Of a DNA stretch of 64,000 nt, positions 50,669 to 63,379 are shown in pieces. The first letter of the stretch is position 1; each line of letters starts with the position of its first letter. This stretch comes from Dreissena polymorpha (taxonomy: Eukaryota; Mollusca; Bivalvia; Myida; Dreissenidae): the NCBI RefSeq assembly GCF_020536995.1, contig NC_068365.1, forward strand, positions 34,247,067-34,311,066, in the 5' to 3' direction. A program made the position numbers and the translations under genes. The notes beneath the pieces are model-generated. The model did no database searches, had not been told where the DNA came from, and worked only from the letters and a program-made list of their open reading frames with translations.

Positions 50669-52260
50669 AAACACTTTGATACCTGTATTTTAAATTAGTG
50701 TTACGTACTAGTCAAAATGCTTTCACTTTTTTATTTCATTGGCTTTTGCGTAGGAAAATGAAAAATGGAAAAGTGTCTGTTATTCAATGTTTTAAATTTC
50801 TGCGAAAGAATTGAATTCAGCAGTAAGGCTAGCAGTGGTAGTTCTTTAGCGCATCATTATGTGTAGACACATGGTGTGTACTTTAACTATTTTTAATTTA
50901 TACCAGTAAATGCAAACTTATGTTCCAAGTGATACAAATTAGTACAATTGTACAGGAAAATTAGTCAAAACACAGGTATTATGACAGGTAAACATTTTGT
51001 GGTAGAGTCTTCTTGCTTGTTTTAGTGGCCTTTAATATGTTGTTCAAGTCAATAATAATACAGAAACTGCCAGACTTTGTGAACTGTCAAGTGTTTTTAA
51101 CCATTGTGTCATTTCTTTTGAATTTGAGTTAATCTTAATTTGAATGAATTATATACATATAAAACCTACAAATAGACAGGTTTAACTACCGAAAAAAATG
51201 CATTAAATTAAAGCAGTTATATACACGAGTTTGTATAGGAACATAGCCTACCTATGAATTGACTGTATATCTTCATGAGGTGCTTTCGAACGGTCTAGGC
51301 TATCTGTTTCTGAGGAAGGTTTGACATCACAACTAAAAGACATAATTATTAAAAATATTGGTATCAAAATCAATTCTCACCACTATGTAAATTATACTTG
51401 CACATGTCACTTCAAGGTATGGCTGTCAATTAAATATTTGTGTTAGTTTGTATTTTAATAATGAGTAAACAGACATTCTCTTGTTAGTCTCACTGCATTG
51501 TAGATAGTTTATCCATTGCCTTTTAGTAAATCCATTGGATTGGATTATGCAACCATGTGCTATTATTTGCAGCTAAAATACAAATTCCTAATTGGTGAGC
51601 TTAATCCTTGATAGCCAGGTTTCCACTGGTCGATTATTCTGTTGCTATATAGACCAATATGACAAACCCAAGTTGCCTGGGTGATCCACTGTCTTGTAAA
51701 AACAGGTAAATTGATACCCAGTATTTCAACATTAAATAATTTGAAAATATATGATCCTATTAAGTTTCATTTCAGTTCTGAGTGCTGTTAACTAACTGAG
51801 ATATTGGGATCAACTTTAATTTTTCACATACCAGTAAGCAGCCTTGCATCACTGATGCATCATAGCCAATGGCTTTATGTGTGAAATATTTGTGTGAACC
51901 CCACATTTGTGTACAAGCCTACCTAAATGTCCTTGTCTTTATCCTAAGCTATCACAGGTACTGGTACCATTGTTTGTTTTTGTTTGCCTGGGAAAAGCTT
52001 TTTGCATCTTCTTCGCCCCTACAAAAGAAAACATTTTTGTATTTTAAAATAACAGTTTACACAATTTTACATATTCATGTTGTTGAAATGTTAGACTCCC
52101 ATTATTAGTAGTAGAATTGGTCCATTATCTAGGGACCTATATACATGTATAAGCGCTCATCTCATTGCATTTTTTCCCTATTATTTGAACTACTGAATTT
52201 TAGTGTGTATTACCTAAAGTTTATAACCTTAATTTTAATTTAAAAAGTTTGTGCTCATGA
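50669..52260. other. No gene seen
   Basis: AT-rich, with no recognised exon or repeat family before the AT microsatellite. Confidence 0.35.
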
Positions 52261-52374
<114 letters not shown>

Positions 52375-52677
52375 GTGTTGTATTAGCATAGCATCCATAC
52401 AGCAGTCAAAGTATTATTTAAATCCCTGTAAAAGCGGCATTATGAAGCATAAAAGTTAATATGTTCAGCAGTATTCTCACACCATAGCTTTTTACATTAA
52501 GTCTGGAAGGTATAATACACAGATAAGTCAGTGTTGTATTAAACATTGTTTTTTAGAGTAACGATTCTTGAGAATTTGATGGTGTTGATGCTTTATACAT
52601 CCAGGGGAGACCAATGAGGAGAATAACGAAAATACACATAAACTGACAGATAACAAGAAACCATCGGAGATGGATGA

Positions 52678-53824
52678 TGCTCCCCAAAGCTCCCCAAAGT
52701 TTTTTTTTGTCACAATATTGCACTATATATTCAGATCAAAGGAAAAGTAGTTGGGGGGACAAGAATTGCACTATATGTACAGTTTATAGAAAATTTCAAA
52801 GGGCCATAACTCTGTGAAAAATCATTCGACCAGAACCGGCTGATAATATGCACATCTCCTCTTGGTAGTGAAGCTTCCCATAAAGTTTAATTGAATTCCG
52901 GTCATTAATTGCTGAGAAATAGCCCAGACAAAAATTGTGCATGGACGGACGCACGAACACACGCACTGACAGACAGTGTTCTAGATAAGCTGCGTATCAG
53001 CGTAATATACGCATTAGAAATATCAAGATACGCTCAATGTATCATTTCTATGCGTGCATTTAAGCAAGCCAATCTTGACTTACGCAAATGATGTAAATTC
53101 TCTGCGTATAGCTTAAACAAAAAATATAAATAGCTGATTGTCTTTCCCCAAAATATGAGACTGATTATCGTAAAAATTAGATATTATTTGTGCGCTGGAT
53201 TGAAGAAATAGTTAGCCAGTCTGAATGTATACTCTGTTTCTTCTAGACGCATGGTAAATTTAGTATTGATTTTTTTAACAGACAGTCAAGCGCTTATGTC
53301 TTTATTAAATTACATGAAGAGGTCAGCATGGCTTCATCAAAGCCAAAAGAAATTACTTTCCAAAGTAAAATTGATTCTTTTTATCAACAAAAGTTTAAAA
53401 ACATTGTACTGCCAATACTGAATGATTTAATTTCCTCTGTTTTCGAATAAAAAAAGGACACACTTAAACGCTTATAAAACAACTGTTGAAAGTTGGAAAA
53501 AAAGTTGTCTGTAGCTCACGGTGGTGGAAGCCTATAAACCAAGGAAATTAGAAAACAAACAACACTTTACGAAACCTACTACTTTGAGAATACACATAGT
53601 TAATGGTTTATTGTGTTTAACATGATTTAAGTAGTGTGTCTGTACTGCGGCTATATTCTTGTTTTACTTTTAGCAAATTACCCTTCAAGCAAGGAAAAAT
53701 TTGACCATTTACCCCCATGCTTTGAAAAGTGGGGGTATTTACCCCCATGGCTAAAAAATTATCTATAACGCTGGACAGACGAAGCGGCGACTATATGCTT
53801 CCCCCCAAATTTTTTGGGGTAGCA
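52678..53824. mobile_element. TGCTCCCC-ended element split by a hAT-like insert
   Basis: Left end TGCTCCCCAAAGCTCCCC; right end TTTTTTGGGGTAGCA, inverted. The interior has GGCCATAACTCTGTGAAAAA and GGACGGACGCACGAACACAC. A hAT-like insertion at 52974-53773 separates this from GACGAAGCGGCGACTATATG. Same terminal family as 16499-16938. Confidence 0.7.
52974..53773 (+). mobile_element. hAT-like internally deleted element, 800 bp, GACAGA duplication
   Basis: Left end CAGTGTTCTAGATAAGCTG; right end, inverted, CAGCGTTATAGATAATTT. GACAGA lies on both sides (52968-52973 and 53774-53779). An ATG at about 53327 opens MASSKPKEITFQSKIDSF, then YQQK, which resembles the N-terminus of hAT-type transposases and then runs out. 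Subterminal TTTACCCCCATG repeats occur near the right end. Confidence 0.75.
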
Positions 53825-56199
53825 TAAAAACCACCCTTTACAGGATATCTGGTATTCTTCAGAGAGAATCACCTAAAAATGTGTCATCTGTTACAGAAGT
53901 TTAAGTTTTGCAGACTGATGTACTGTTCATATTCTATTACAAGAACCAATCAATATGTGCATGTAAATTTCATGCATCATCATTCATGTACAAGTCATTT
54001 TCTTCAAATAAGGAGAGAGTGAAAGTATTTTTTTATACATCAAACATTGCATGGTTTGTACATACTGTAAATGGTCAAAATAATATATACTTTGTATAGT
54101 CTGTGTATGTTTGTTTGGTTCCTATTTGTTTAACAGTTCTTATGAAAATAAATATTGTCATCTTCAATATTGTAGATCATCTACAGGATTTTACGGTGTA
54201 GGCTACATGTTAACTGACCTAAACAATCATGGTTTTGACAGATGACATGTGCTTACTTAAATTTTGGGTGTTATAATACACAGGGAGTTGGACGTTTGAG
54301 GCTAGATTGGGCAATAAAACAAAACCCCATATTAAATCTAAACTGGGTATTAAACATTGAAATGCAAGCCCCAACTGAATTGATCTGGTTAATTTGCCCA
54401 ATACCAATCCCCAAACTACCTTGCCTAGAAACAGATAGATAAATGAGACGACAGGTGTTAAGCATTTATGATCATTATTGCAAGAAAGCCTATTTACATT
54501 TACTGAAACAATAAACCAGTTGGTCTGATTTACTTATTAACAATTGTCTGGGATTTAATTGAACGAGCTGCTAGAGTACTAGAAGATGGGATGTGAAAAA
54601 ACTGGGGGGGGGGTCGCCATTGATTTTATAACCTTATGAAGTCTTAAATCATTAAGACTGCGTTTTTTTCAAGTGAATTTATATTACATAAGCATATTGT
54701 CTACAGTATTCGGAATGGTCAAACTATATACCTGTGTATATGGCCTTGTCATAACATTTGTCCGAAATATTGTCGTCCGAAATGACGACGAGTAATTAGT
54801 CCTAAGCTAAATACCTTTTTTGATTAAACCAACTCCCATAAATTTCTAATAACCATATAATTTGACACACAATTGATGATTGGTATATGATCGGAACGAA
54901 AAATCGATTGTGTTTTCATCATCAATAAGGTATTTACTAGCGATTTCGTTTTTCGCTTCTTTTTGTTGTTGATAAAGGTTACATTACACTAATTCCATTT
55001 CCCGTATGGTCCCAATCAATCGTGATACATCGGCTATCTCGGATTTTATGAAATAAATCGTCTGCTGATCCAGAGTGGGTCCCAATATAAATCAAAGCGC
55101 TATAGGCACCGAAGTTGTTCGCTATTGCATTATTTAAGACGCAATTCATTTTTCAAAATTAATTGCAAGTTTGAAATGAACACACGCCATTCAAATTTAT
55201 AAAGAGTGTGTCAATACGCACGGGTCGAGCTTTGGGTGCACTTTTTATCATCCCTTTTATTTCATAGAGATAACTATGACAAAATAACAACAACATTGCC
55301 CTATTTGGACGTTCCGGAAGCATTGAAAGTATGATGAAAATGGTAGTGAGAACTGAATATAAAGACAATTTGTAATCACCATCATATTAAATGAATATTG
55401 TTGGAATATCGAATACCTATCTCACTAATTATATAATTTCATGATGAAAATTCCCTGTACAAAACTTTTGAGTTTTGACACCCTATGCAAACTCAAAATA
55501 TACAATAAAATCATTGATGAAAATAAATAAAAAATAAATCTGCGAGAAATACTTTTTACTCACGAATTAGGTAGTCATCAAGACAGCGCTGTTGACCCGT
55601 ATATTGTTGTTTATGCATTACTTGGAACAATAGCAGTTAACACGGTGTCAACAACTCTGACCTACACATAGGTATAGAGCACTAATGCACTTTTTCGGCG
55701 TTGCTGTTTTACTCAGCTTTTCATCTTAATAACGTTTACATAACGCCAGCAGACACGCATGAATATTTTCAAATATTTCATAGGTTGATTCGAGGTAAAA
55801 CCTCTGAACTTTGGCTACATCACTGTGTTTGTGCTCAGCGCATAGGATGTAGCACTGTTAAGTGTAAGGAATTCCGGACTACTCTCTGTATGTTCAAACG
55901 ACACAAATTGTGGCCCAGTTACAAGTACGCGTTTAAATATATCTCACAGAATTTCAGTTTTGCTTTCAAGATGAGAAAACAATCATTAACTAAATAGTAT
56001 AGTGGCACGATCAGAGGAAAATCGTTTAATTATTCAACCACAATGTTTGCCGTACTCGGTAGGCACGTCTGGAAATCGTTCCTGAACGCCTGGATAGGCT
56101 GCCCCTATTTACAAGTTTGCTATTTTGAATTCAATTTTGTATTGAAAAGCATTGTGCTAAATGTGCCATTAACAATTCGCAATGAGATTTTTAATGACC
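53825..56199. other. No gene seen
   Basis: AT-rich DNA with a G run at 54605-54613. Short open frames, for example 55701-55997, lack homology and splice context. Confidence 0.35.
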
Positions 56200-56420
56200 C
56201 TCGTCATGCGAAAGTGGGTCTTATTCCATATGCGCCCATCATATATAAAGCCCACTCAGCCTGCGCATCTCTCAGTCTGGTCAGGAGATACATAATGAGA
56301 CCATAACATATTGAGTGATTTTATAGCAAACAGCATCGCCTCTGACCTGACTGCGCAAATGCACATGTTGAGTTTAATAAACGCTGGCAGAAACGCATAA
56401 GACCCATTTTCGAATGACGC
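56200..56420. repeat. Second palindromic repeat family
   Basis: GTCATGCGAAAGTGGGTCTT, CAGCCTGCGCATCTCTCAGT, CTGGTCAGGAGATAC on one side and CTCTGACCTGACTGCGCAAA on the other form a loose inverted repeat. It is distinct from the main foldback family and is one I associate with dreissenids. Confidence 0.5.
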
Positions 56421-56784
56421 GGCTATGAAAATGTGCTTTAAAAGTGTCGAAAAAAACTGCGTTGAAATCAAATATTAACATACGATATACGTCGATAGTG
56501 AAGAAATATACTCATAATAAGTCATGTGAGGACACCTATGATGTGCACTCCCGTAGTATATTTTTATCTACTTACACTAATGTGTGGTTTGACAATGATA
56601 ACACACATTTCATGCGGTGAATATGCAACTTATAAGTAACTAAAATACACAATAGTCAAACTTTTGTTTTCATTTTATTTTTTCATTTAGAAAAGTAAAT
56701 TGCAAACGTTATTTCAAGGTCAGCGTTTACGCCGACTACATTTTTTAAAGATATTTCTTGTTATATTTAGTTGTTTTCGGTTTT

Positions 56785-56935
56785 AGCGATTATAAAGCAT
56801 TTTTGAGGTTGTGTTTAGTATACTTGTAGTTATAGGTGAATTCATGCCCAACGTTTTATAAATTGAGAACTGTGAATATAAACAAGCTTAACCTTCTACT
56901 ATTGCGTTGTTAGCACCCGTAAATATAAAAAATCG
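56785..56935 (+). repeat. Partial tandem copy of the promoter-like block
   Basis: AGCGATTATA...GAAGCATT-like start, CAACGTTTTATAAATTGAG and ATATAAACAAGCTTAACCTT match 57051-57185 at a spacing of about 265 bp. Confidence 0.65.
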
Positions 56936-57024
56936 CAGCTATCTGTTGAGAACAAAAGAACGTTTCCCAGAAATCCCCGCTGTAGAAGCATGAACGAGGT
57001 TACAAAACAGATCACTCGTTTTAT

Positions 57025-57553
57025 ATTTAATTTTTTGTTATATTCGGTTCAGCGATTATATATGAAGCATTGTTGTCTATCGTATTCCTGAAGTTATAGT
57101 TGAACTCATATTCAACGTTTTATTAATTGAGTAATTGAGAATATAAACAAGCGTAACCTTATACTATTGCGTTGTTTTCCCGAATCTATTAATAGCCTCA
57201 GATTATGAATGACCTGTACTACGTCATTAAAACGCAGCAGAAAGTGGACTATTGTAATCATTAATAAACAATCTCTTACGTGACATGTTTAATATAATCA
57301 TTGTTTATTGATTCTTTTCTATATAAGCTCCGTTCGTAACTATTCCATTTCACACGATATTCACATAATGTTCACTTTGTGAATGAATATAGTTGGAGAA
57401 CTCAAACCTCTTGCATACATTATACAACACTTTCTCGCGCGGATTCGGCATGTGTGGCCGGTAGTAGGCTTTTTGAAGATAGCAGCGAACCGACTTGAAA
57501 TTTTCAGCAACAACATTAGCTGTTCGCTACGCTACGCTTCGCGAACAACTAAA
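57025..57553 (+). promoter_or_regulatory. Promoter-like block with TATA box upstream of LRAT gene B, repeated inverted at the window end
   Basis: Contains CTATATAAG at 57320-57328, followed by CTCCGTTCG and a presumed leader with TTGGAGAACTCAAACCT. It ends in a palindrome at 57522-57546 (GTTCGC...GCGAAC). The block matches, at an estimated 80-85%, the reverse complement of 63380-64000. It lies about 650 bp upstream of the LRAT B start, so it may be its promoter and 5' exon. It could equally be an unrecognised mobile element. Confidence 0.5.
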
Positions 57554-58205
57554 CATCCCAACTTTCAAAGCATTGTCATGCCTACCCTATGCATCAAATG
57601 TTGCAAGTCTTGTATCATTTAAACAATATATCTGTCTTTTTCCAATAATTGCAGTAAAAATATACAGTCTCCCATCTTCAAAGAAAGTAACATTCGTCCA
57701 AATGCAAAACATGATTTCGGCAGTGAGATTTCGACTAAAGTACCGTACTTTAATAAACGAAGCCCAAACGTTCATCTTTCAACGCTGTCCACATTTAAAT
57801 GCTGTACATAAGATGCCGGAAATAACCACACAAAGGCATGGTTGAAATCAAAACATTTATTTTATACCAGAAGATACGAAGAACAGAGGAATACAAAATA
57901 ATTTATTGTAATATAACCTAAAATAAACTTGCGGTACCCGCGAAATACCCGCCAACGAATCAAAACCTTCGTCATTTTTTTATCATTTGATTGGATCCTA
58001 CCATTACCACTCTATGATACGTTTGCTAAGAAACGGCGGCATGCTTTCAGTATCAACCAAATGTTATCAAAATCTGCTTCACTGCTGACAAGTTGTTACA
58101 GTCCGACATCGTACGGAATGATATATGCGTACAATTGTTTAGTTAGCAATACTGGGGAACTGTATATATCAAGTATTAGTCTATTAATATCTTTTGACGA
58201 AAGAT

Positions 58206-59552
58206 ATGGATTTTACCGTACCCAACAAAACTGTAGTATTGGCGTTGCAAACTGTTTTATTCCTTGCCAGTTCTTATAAAAACAGCCTATGTTTAAGCAC
58301 AGATTTCGAAAAGGAAAAATTCATGGTCGTCAATCGACAACACGTGAAGTTTGAAAATACGGACTTTGAAGATTTAGGCGATCTTCCAACTAACGGAGAA
58401 GAAATTTCACAATTGAGGTAAATATCTGCTCTTAATGACAATAAAACGAATGTTTTATTTTTCATTTTTATATTTTCAATGCATGTTTATATCATAATTT
58501 TGCTTGATAATATTATAATTCATTCACCGCAACAAATAGCCGTTGCATATTCGCTTTGTATGCACCTTATATTGTTATGTTAGTATTATTTATTAAATCC
58601 GGTGAGCTAAATTAGTTGGCAGAGCACTGAACTTCAATTCCGAGAAAACACATTGGATCCACGACCTGGCTTAATAACCTGAGTGCGGATTAATCATGAA
58701 ATCCTTTCTACCGCAATTCTTCAATTTGGGTTACTATTCGTTTAACTTTATATTTGCACGGCCCCTTACATTGTAAACATTTTTTCTTTACACCAGCATA
58801 AAAAAATCATTAAGGAATAACTTCAACTACATATATTAACTTAGTTTAAGTTGTATTTGTCTGATCTTTTGGTCATTGTACAATGAAAGTAATCAATTGT
58901 TGATTTGGTTGATGGTAAGATAACCTTTTTATTTATACGAGTGCATGCAACATTGTTGAAACCATAACAATCCGTATATATGCATTCTTAAGGTATTATT
59001 TTGTGCAGGCTTCTAAAAGTTGGAGATCACATCGCAACACCAGGCCATAGTGCCAAACTACAGTACTTTCATCACGGCATATATCTTGGTCTTGAAAAAG
59101 GAGTCGCTGATTTTGGTGGTGATAACAAATCCGACGCCAAGCCGAGAGTCATAGATCTACTGGAGTTCATGAATGGTCGTTTATTCCGAATAAACTATCC
59201 ATTTGCAAAATGTTTGCAACCTGAAGAATCGGTAAGCAAAGCCGAGGAGTTAGTCCACAACCCTTCACAATGGAAACGTTATCATTTATTGAGCAATAAC
59301 TGCGAGCATTTCGCAACATTTTGCAAAACAGGAAGAGCCGCGTCGAATCAAGTAACAAAACGAATAAGAGACGCTTTGAAAAGAATTTATCAAGAGATCA
59401 AGAAGGCTGTGAAGAAATCAAGCGATTCCAGTTCATTCATTTCGGATTATCTTCAAAACCAATGGGCGTCAACTTACATGAGTGTGTGCCCAGTCGAAGA
59501 GTATCATCAACAATTTTTCACAAGCATTTTAATTTTGCCGTTCCTGTTGTAA
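58206..59552 (+). CDS. LRAT-domain (NlpC/P60-fold) protein B, two exons
   Basis: Exon 1 (58206-58417) encodes MDFTVPNKTVVLALQTVLFL and on to NGEEISQL. Exon 2 (59009-59552) begins in phase 2 (donor TTGAG|GTAAAT, acceptor TTGTGCAG|G). The product is about 251 aa. Residues 8-22 are hydrophobic and may be a signal peptide or anchor. The LRAT domain runs from VGDHIATPG through FHHGIYLGLEKGVADFGG to LLSNNCEHFATFCKTGRAAS. It is followed by a Lys-rich helix (ALKRIYQEIKKAVKK) and a hydrophobic C-terminus (SILILPFLL). As in protein A, the second catalytic His position is in VADFG, and the NCEHF Cys is kept. Protein B has a longer N-terminus and tail than A. Domains A and B share motif order and intron position, so they are paralogues about 22 kb apart, both on the plus strand. 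Lipid acyltransferase or phospholipase activity is inferred from the family only. Confidence 0.85.
58605..58690 (+). other. tRNA-like SINE remnant in the LRAT B intron
   Basis: GGTGAGCTAAATTAGTTGGC, AGAGCACTGAACTTCAATTC, CGAGA resembles the 5' half of a tRNA (A box, anticodon arm). The B-box side (TTGGATCCACGACC) is decayed. Confidence 0.35.
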
Positions 59553-59634
59553 TGCGTTTGTTTCTTCTATGAAAATGAAATCTGTGGCTTTACTCACGCA
59601 TTTGCCGTGACTTAGGTGGATGTTTATTTCTACC

Positions 59635-60138
59635 TTAAAGGGGCCTTTTCACAGATTTTGGCATGTTTTGAAGTTTGTCATTAAATGCTTTATATTGATA
59701 AATGTAAACATTGGATCTAAAAAGCTCCAGTAAAAAATCAAGAATACCATTTAAAAAAGGAAAAAAAAGGCCACAGCAGGGCTCGAACCAGTGACCCCCA
59801 GAGTCTTTGAGTAAAAACCAATTAAACCGCTCGGCCATCCTGCCAAGTATGTACCAGTGACGTATTTTATACTTTGTATAAGCAATCTTCGTAGTTTCAC
59901 AAAATTAAACGACAACAACAGAACTATCCAAATTATTCAATCATTTCGCGTTGCAACGCTTTATAATTTTTAGGTTTTCAAATCGTCAAAAGATACATAT
60001 AATGGCTATATTGGACTATGGTTAATGTTCAGTATTTCTGTTTCCTCACAAATATCATAACTAAAACGAAAATTTGCGAATCTGAAACAACTTTTTTCAA
60101 TTTTGTCAATTTACCAAACCGTGAAAAGATCCCTTTAA
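59635..60138 (+). mobile_element. TTAA-flanked MITE with tRNA-Leu-like core, uninterrupted copy
   Basis: Starts TTAA-AGGGGCCTTTTCACAG and ends CCGTGAAAAGATCCCT-TTAA. Compared with 18986-20617 it lacks the 1.1-kb insertion at TAATTTTTAGGTTTT and so shows the empty site. It begins about 80 bp downstream of the LRAT B stop. Confidence 0.85.
59767..59852 (-). other. tRNA-Leu-like sequence inside the MITE
   Basis: On the minus strand: GCAGGATGGCCGAGCGGTTT (A-box arm), a long middle, then GGTCACTGGTTCGAGCCCTG (T arm and B box). The A and B boxes are near consensus, better than in the copy at 19131. Confidence 0.55.
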
Positions 60139-62613
60139 GCTAAAAATTAGCTAAATCGATATATTTTTGCCAGAGATGGAACATCAAAGCTGATGTTATA
60201 AAACCTATGCAAAGGGCTTGAGAAACTTAACATTTTATAGGGGGGGGGGCTAAAAGCTGGTTTTTAGTTACCTTTCAGAAGTTTATTAGGTTTTGTTTAA
60301 ACAAGTGGAGCATTGGCTAACAAAAAATCTTGAAAAGACTATGATACTTTAGATAAATAACACTCAATATTAAAGCAATGGTATCTGCCTGTCAACAGAA
60401 TAATGCTTCGATGCAAAAAGTATGTATGCCTCGGAGAAGCGCTCTATGATATTTATGAATCTAACAAATACATATTTCCAATACAGTGTCATTATATTCT
60501 ACTACAGTGTCATTTTATATGGTCACTCAACATTTTATCAGGTTTAAATTATAACTCTGTTAACACACACAGAAGACGAAATATTGAACCATTTTAACTC
60601 TAATTTGTTTTCACTTACTCAATTTATATAAATGTCCGGTAAATATTTCTGTACAGTGGAAAATTACCTCCCTTTAAAAACCCCATATACGGCCCTTTTA
60701 GTGATTCTGCAGTTTATCAAACTTGGCAAAGATATTATGTCCACCAAGTTTAATGATCATAGGATTAAACTGTTTAAGTTAGAGAGTGGACAAGGTAAAT
60801 TTTGCATTTTGTATGACGCAATGGCAATGACTGAGAAGTTCTTATGGCGATCTAGCTTGTTATCGAATCTGGAGATGTATGCTCATAAATAGCATGTTAG
60901 GCGAAGACATTCTACATGTACTTAAAATCAATTTTTAAAAAGAAAAAGTTGTGTGAACTTTTTCTCAACTTCAAAACAACATTTGTGATCTCAGATTATT
61001 GCATTACCTTATGCAGAAATGATTTTCTTTGTTAAAAATTTGATATCGAGAAGAACACTTGTATTTACAAAACAATATCTTTGATTTTTCGTCTACTTAT
61101 ATTCATAGCATAATGTTCAGCATGTGATGTGTCAATGAATAACACATTACTTCTTTATCTACAGAAAAACAGCTCTGTGCTGTGTTAGAATAATAAAACT
61201 ACACAATGTTCAGCTACATAGTGGGACGCATTTTAATTTTCTGATCAAGGGCATTATTCCGACATTAGGTTTTCTGGTGATCAACCAAGGGTATTGTAAC
61301 CTTGAAAATGTCAATTGTGGATTACATACACTTCAATGTGATTTTAAGTTAGACTGTTACAACCTTTCATGTGTTTGATTAATGGAATTTCCCGATTAAG
61401 TCATTGCAATAAATCAATCGTTTTAGTAAACACTTATATCTTTGAGGCACTCTGTGAACTCTCAATAAACCTTCAAAAGATTTCCCTTAGACACTTGAGA
61501 CGTGAATAAACCAGTCCTCACAAAGCATACAAAATTTACAAGAACATATAACTCATGGAACAAATAAACAAAGGATACTTGGCAAAATTACAGAAAAGAG
61601 GAAGTTATACTGATATTGATGTTAACATTGTCAACTTCAATATAAATTAGTGTTCCCTTGTAAAGTATCATTGCAATGGTAGAGAAGATAACATTAAATC
61701 ATCCAGTACTAAAGAGCTTATGGAGGACTGAAGGCTGACATTACTTCATTTATAAAGTCGAACAATTAACAACGCTAAAAACGCAATAAGAACAAGGTAA
61801 GGTTTACTCCCGTATCAGTTAAAACAAATGATTTATTGATGCATATAAAAAGTTAACTGAAAAGTATCAATATTGGATGGTTAAAATTCCCATTTTGAGC
61901 ATAATTTTTGTGTTTGAACTAATATTGGTGATCTTGACTCGGCCCACATTATATGCAATCCTATGAAAGATCTCCATATGTATATATATAAAGTAAAATT
62001 ACACTTGATCAATTCTTTATATTTTTTTTAAATGAAACTGTTTTCCTGTATTTAGTAATGATTACCTGGACCCTATCCTCACATGCAATCAAAAGCAAAG
62101 TTTTAATACAAGGTGAGGATTGGATATTAAGGATCTATGAACAGATTTTTTTACAGTAGCTAATTTTTTTCTCCAGTTGTTTAGAAGGAACTATATATGT
62201 ATACATCCATTTATGATGACCTTAAACCCAACCAACCCATACGCCATATATGTAAGAATATGTAGAATTACGCAAATACATTACATCTCGTTATATAAAA
62301 GTTTGTTTTAAAGTATGAATTTTTCATTTCAACTCATTTAGAAATTTTATGTTTAATTCCACCTACCCTGTTTTGAATTATCGATATTTCTAAACCCTGT
62401 AATCTGGTCCCATCTCAATACAAGTTTTATGCGTAGTTACCAATTCATAATTTGAAGTGCTAATCAGCATAAACATAGTCTATGTTCACAATTGTTTGTT
62501 TTTACTGTTTGATTTCACAAGTTTGTTTCTTTGAGTCTGACGGCATCGCAATGTTAAAAACTAAACAATTATTGGTTTATGTGAACATAATAAACTTAAA
62601 TGTTTAAAATAAT
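60139..62613. other. No gene seen; weak repeat at 60690-60830
   Basis: 60690-60830 has TCCACCAAGTTTAATGATCA, TAGGATTAAACTG, TTAGAGAGTGGACAAGG, in the style of the window's tandem-repeat elements. The rest is AT-rich without recognised content. Confidence 0.35.
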
Positions 62614-62812
62614 TAGTTTAAACCTATTTATTTTCGCTCGATTGCATCAAAAGCCTCAGGCTAATTGAAACGCTCTCGAGTCCGTTTCCTGGACCTAGAA
62701 CCAGTACTTGGTGTCTTTGGGGGAGATCTAAAGAACGCTCCCACAGTAGGGATTGAACCCGTGACCTCCAGGTCGCTTATCGGACACCATATCCATTACC
62801 CCATGGCGACTT
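62614..62812 (-). mobile_element. tRNA-derived SINE, minus-strand copy
   Basis: On the minus strand: GTCGCCATGGGGTAATGGAT, ATGGTGTCCGATAAGCGACC, GGTCACGGGTTCAATCCC (B box), CTGTGGGAGCGTTCTTTAGA, and the tail AATAGGTTTAAACT as in the 13723 copy. ATTTTAA near both edges may be part of the target duplication. Confidence 0.75.
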
Positions 62813-62904
62813 AAAATTATTATTATCAAATAAAATGATCAATCAAACACGTTTAATATATTTTTTTTATAGACTTTTCACAGTCTGGCAAAATGACCAT
62901 CTTT

Positions 62905-62962
62905 AGATCACCTGACCAAGAAGAGCCCATGATGAGCTATTGTGGTCACTGCATTTTCCTCT
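62905..62962 (+). repeat. Repeat D end fragment
   Basis: AGATCACCTGACCAAGAAGA, GCCCATGATGAGCTATTGTG, GTCAC matches the end of the repeat D family. Confidence 0.45.
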
Positions 62963-63379
62963 ATATAAAGATGGTAGCGCAAAACGTCACCATTCCAAAT
63001 GAGAGCAATTTCAAGAAATCCCAATTCACAGAAAAAATCTGCAAAGAGTTGCATACGCACATGTTAATTCCTTTTTGTCAAAACATCACAGTCTACACAA
63101 TAGGTCATTATACCTGCTAAGCGTGTTTTCACAACAACCAACACTTAATCCAGTTTTGTACGGATTTTCTGTTTTCTCAGTACTGTATACAGTACAATCA
63201 CTGCTTTAACTATGAATCATCTAATATACCGTAACTATAAAGATACGGCTATTTCATTTGAAATTAATTTTGAGGAAAAATCTATTCAAAATCATTCGCA
63301 ATTTAATTAAGTTAAAATCAACAATGACATTTTTACCAGAAATTAAAATATTTCAATTGTCTCTCTATGCTACATAGTT

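Noticed and set aside
55701-56306. Open frames of 98 and 87 codons upstream of LRAT gene B
   Set aside because: No homology, AT-rich codon use and partial overlap with a palindromic repeat.
57383-57845. Open frames of 79 and 116 codons in and after the promoter-like block
   Set aside because: The frame is not kept in the inverted copy at 63380-64000, so coding use is unlikely.
59767-59852. Functional tRNA-Leu gene
   Set aside because: The A and B boxes look good, but the middle does not fold convincingly by eye and the sequence belongs to a MITE present elsewhere. Kept as tRNA-like only.
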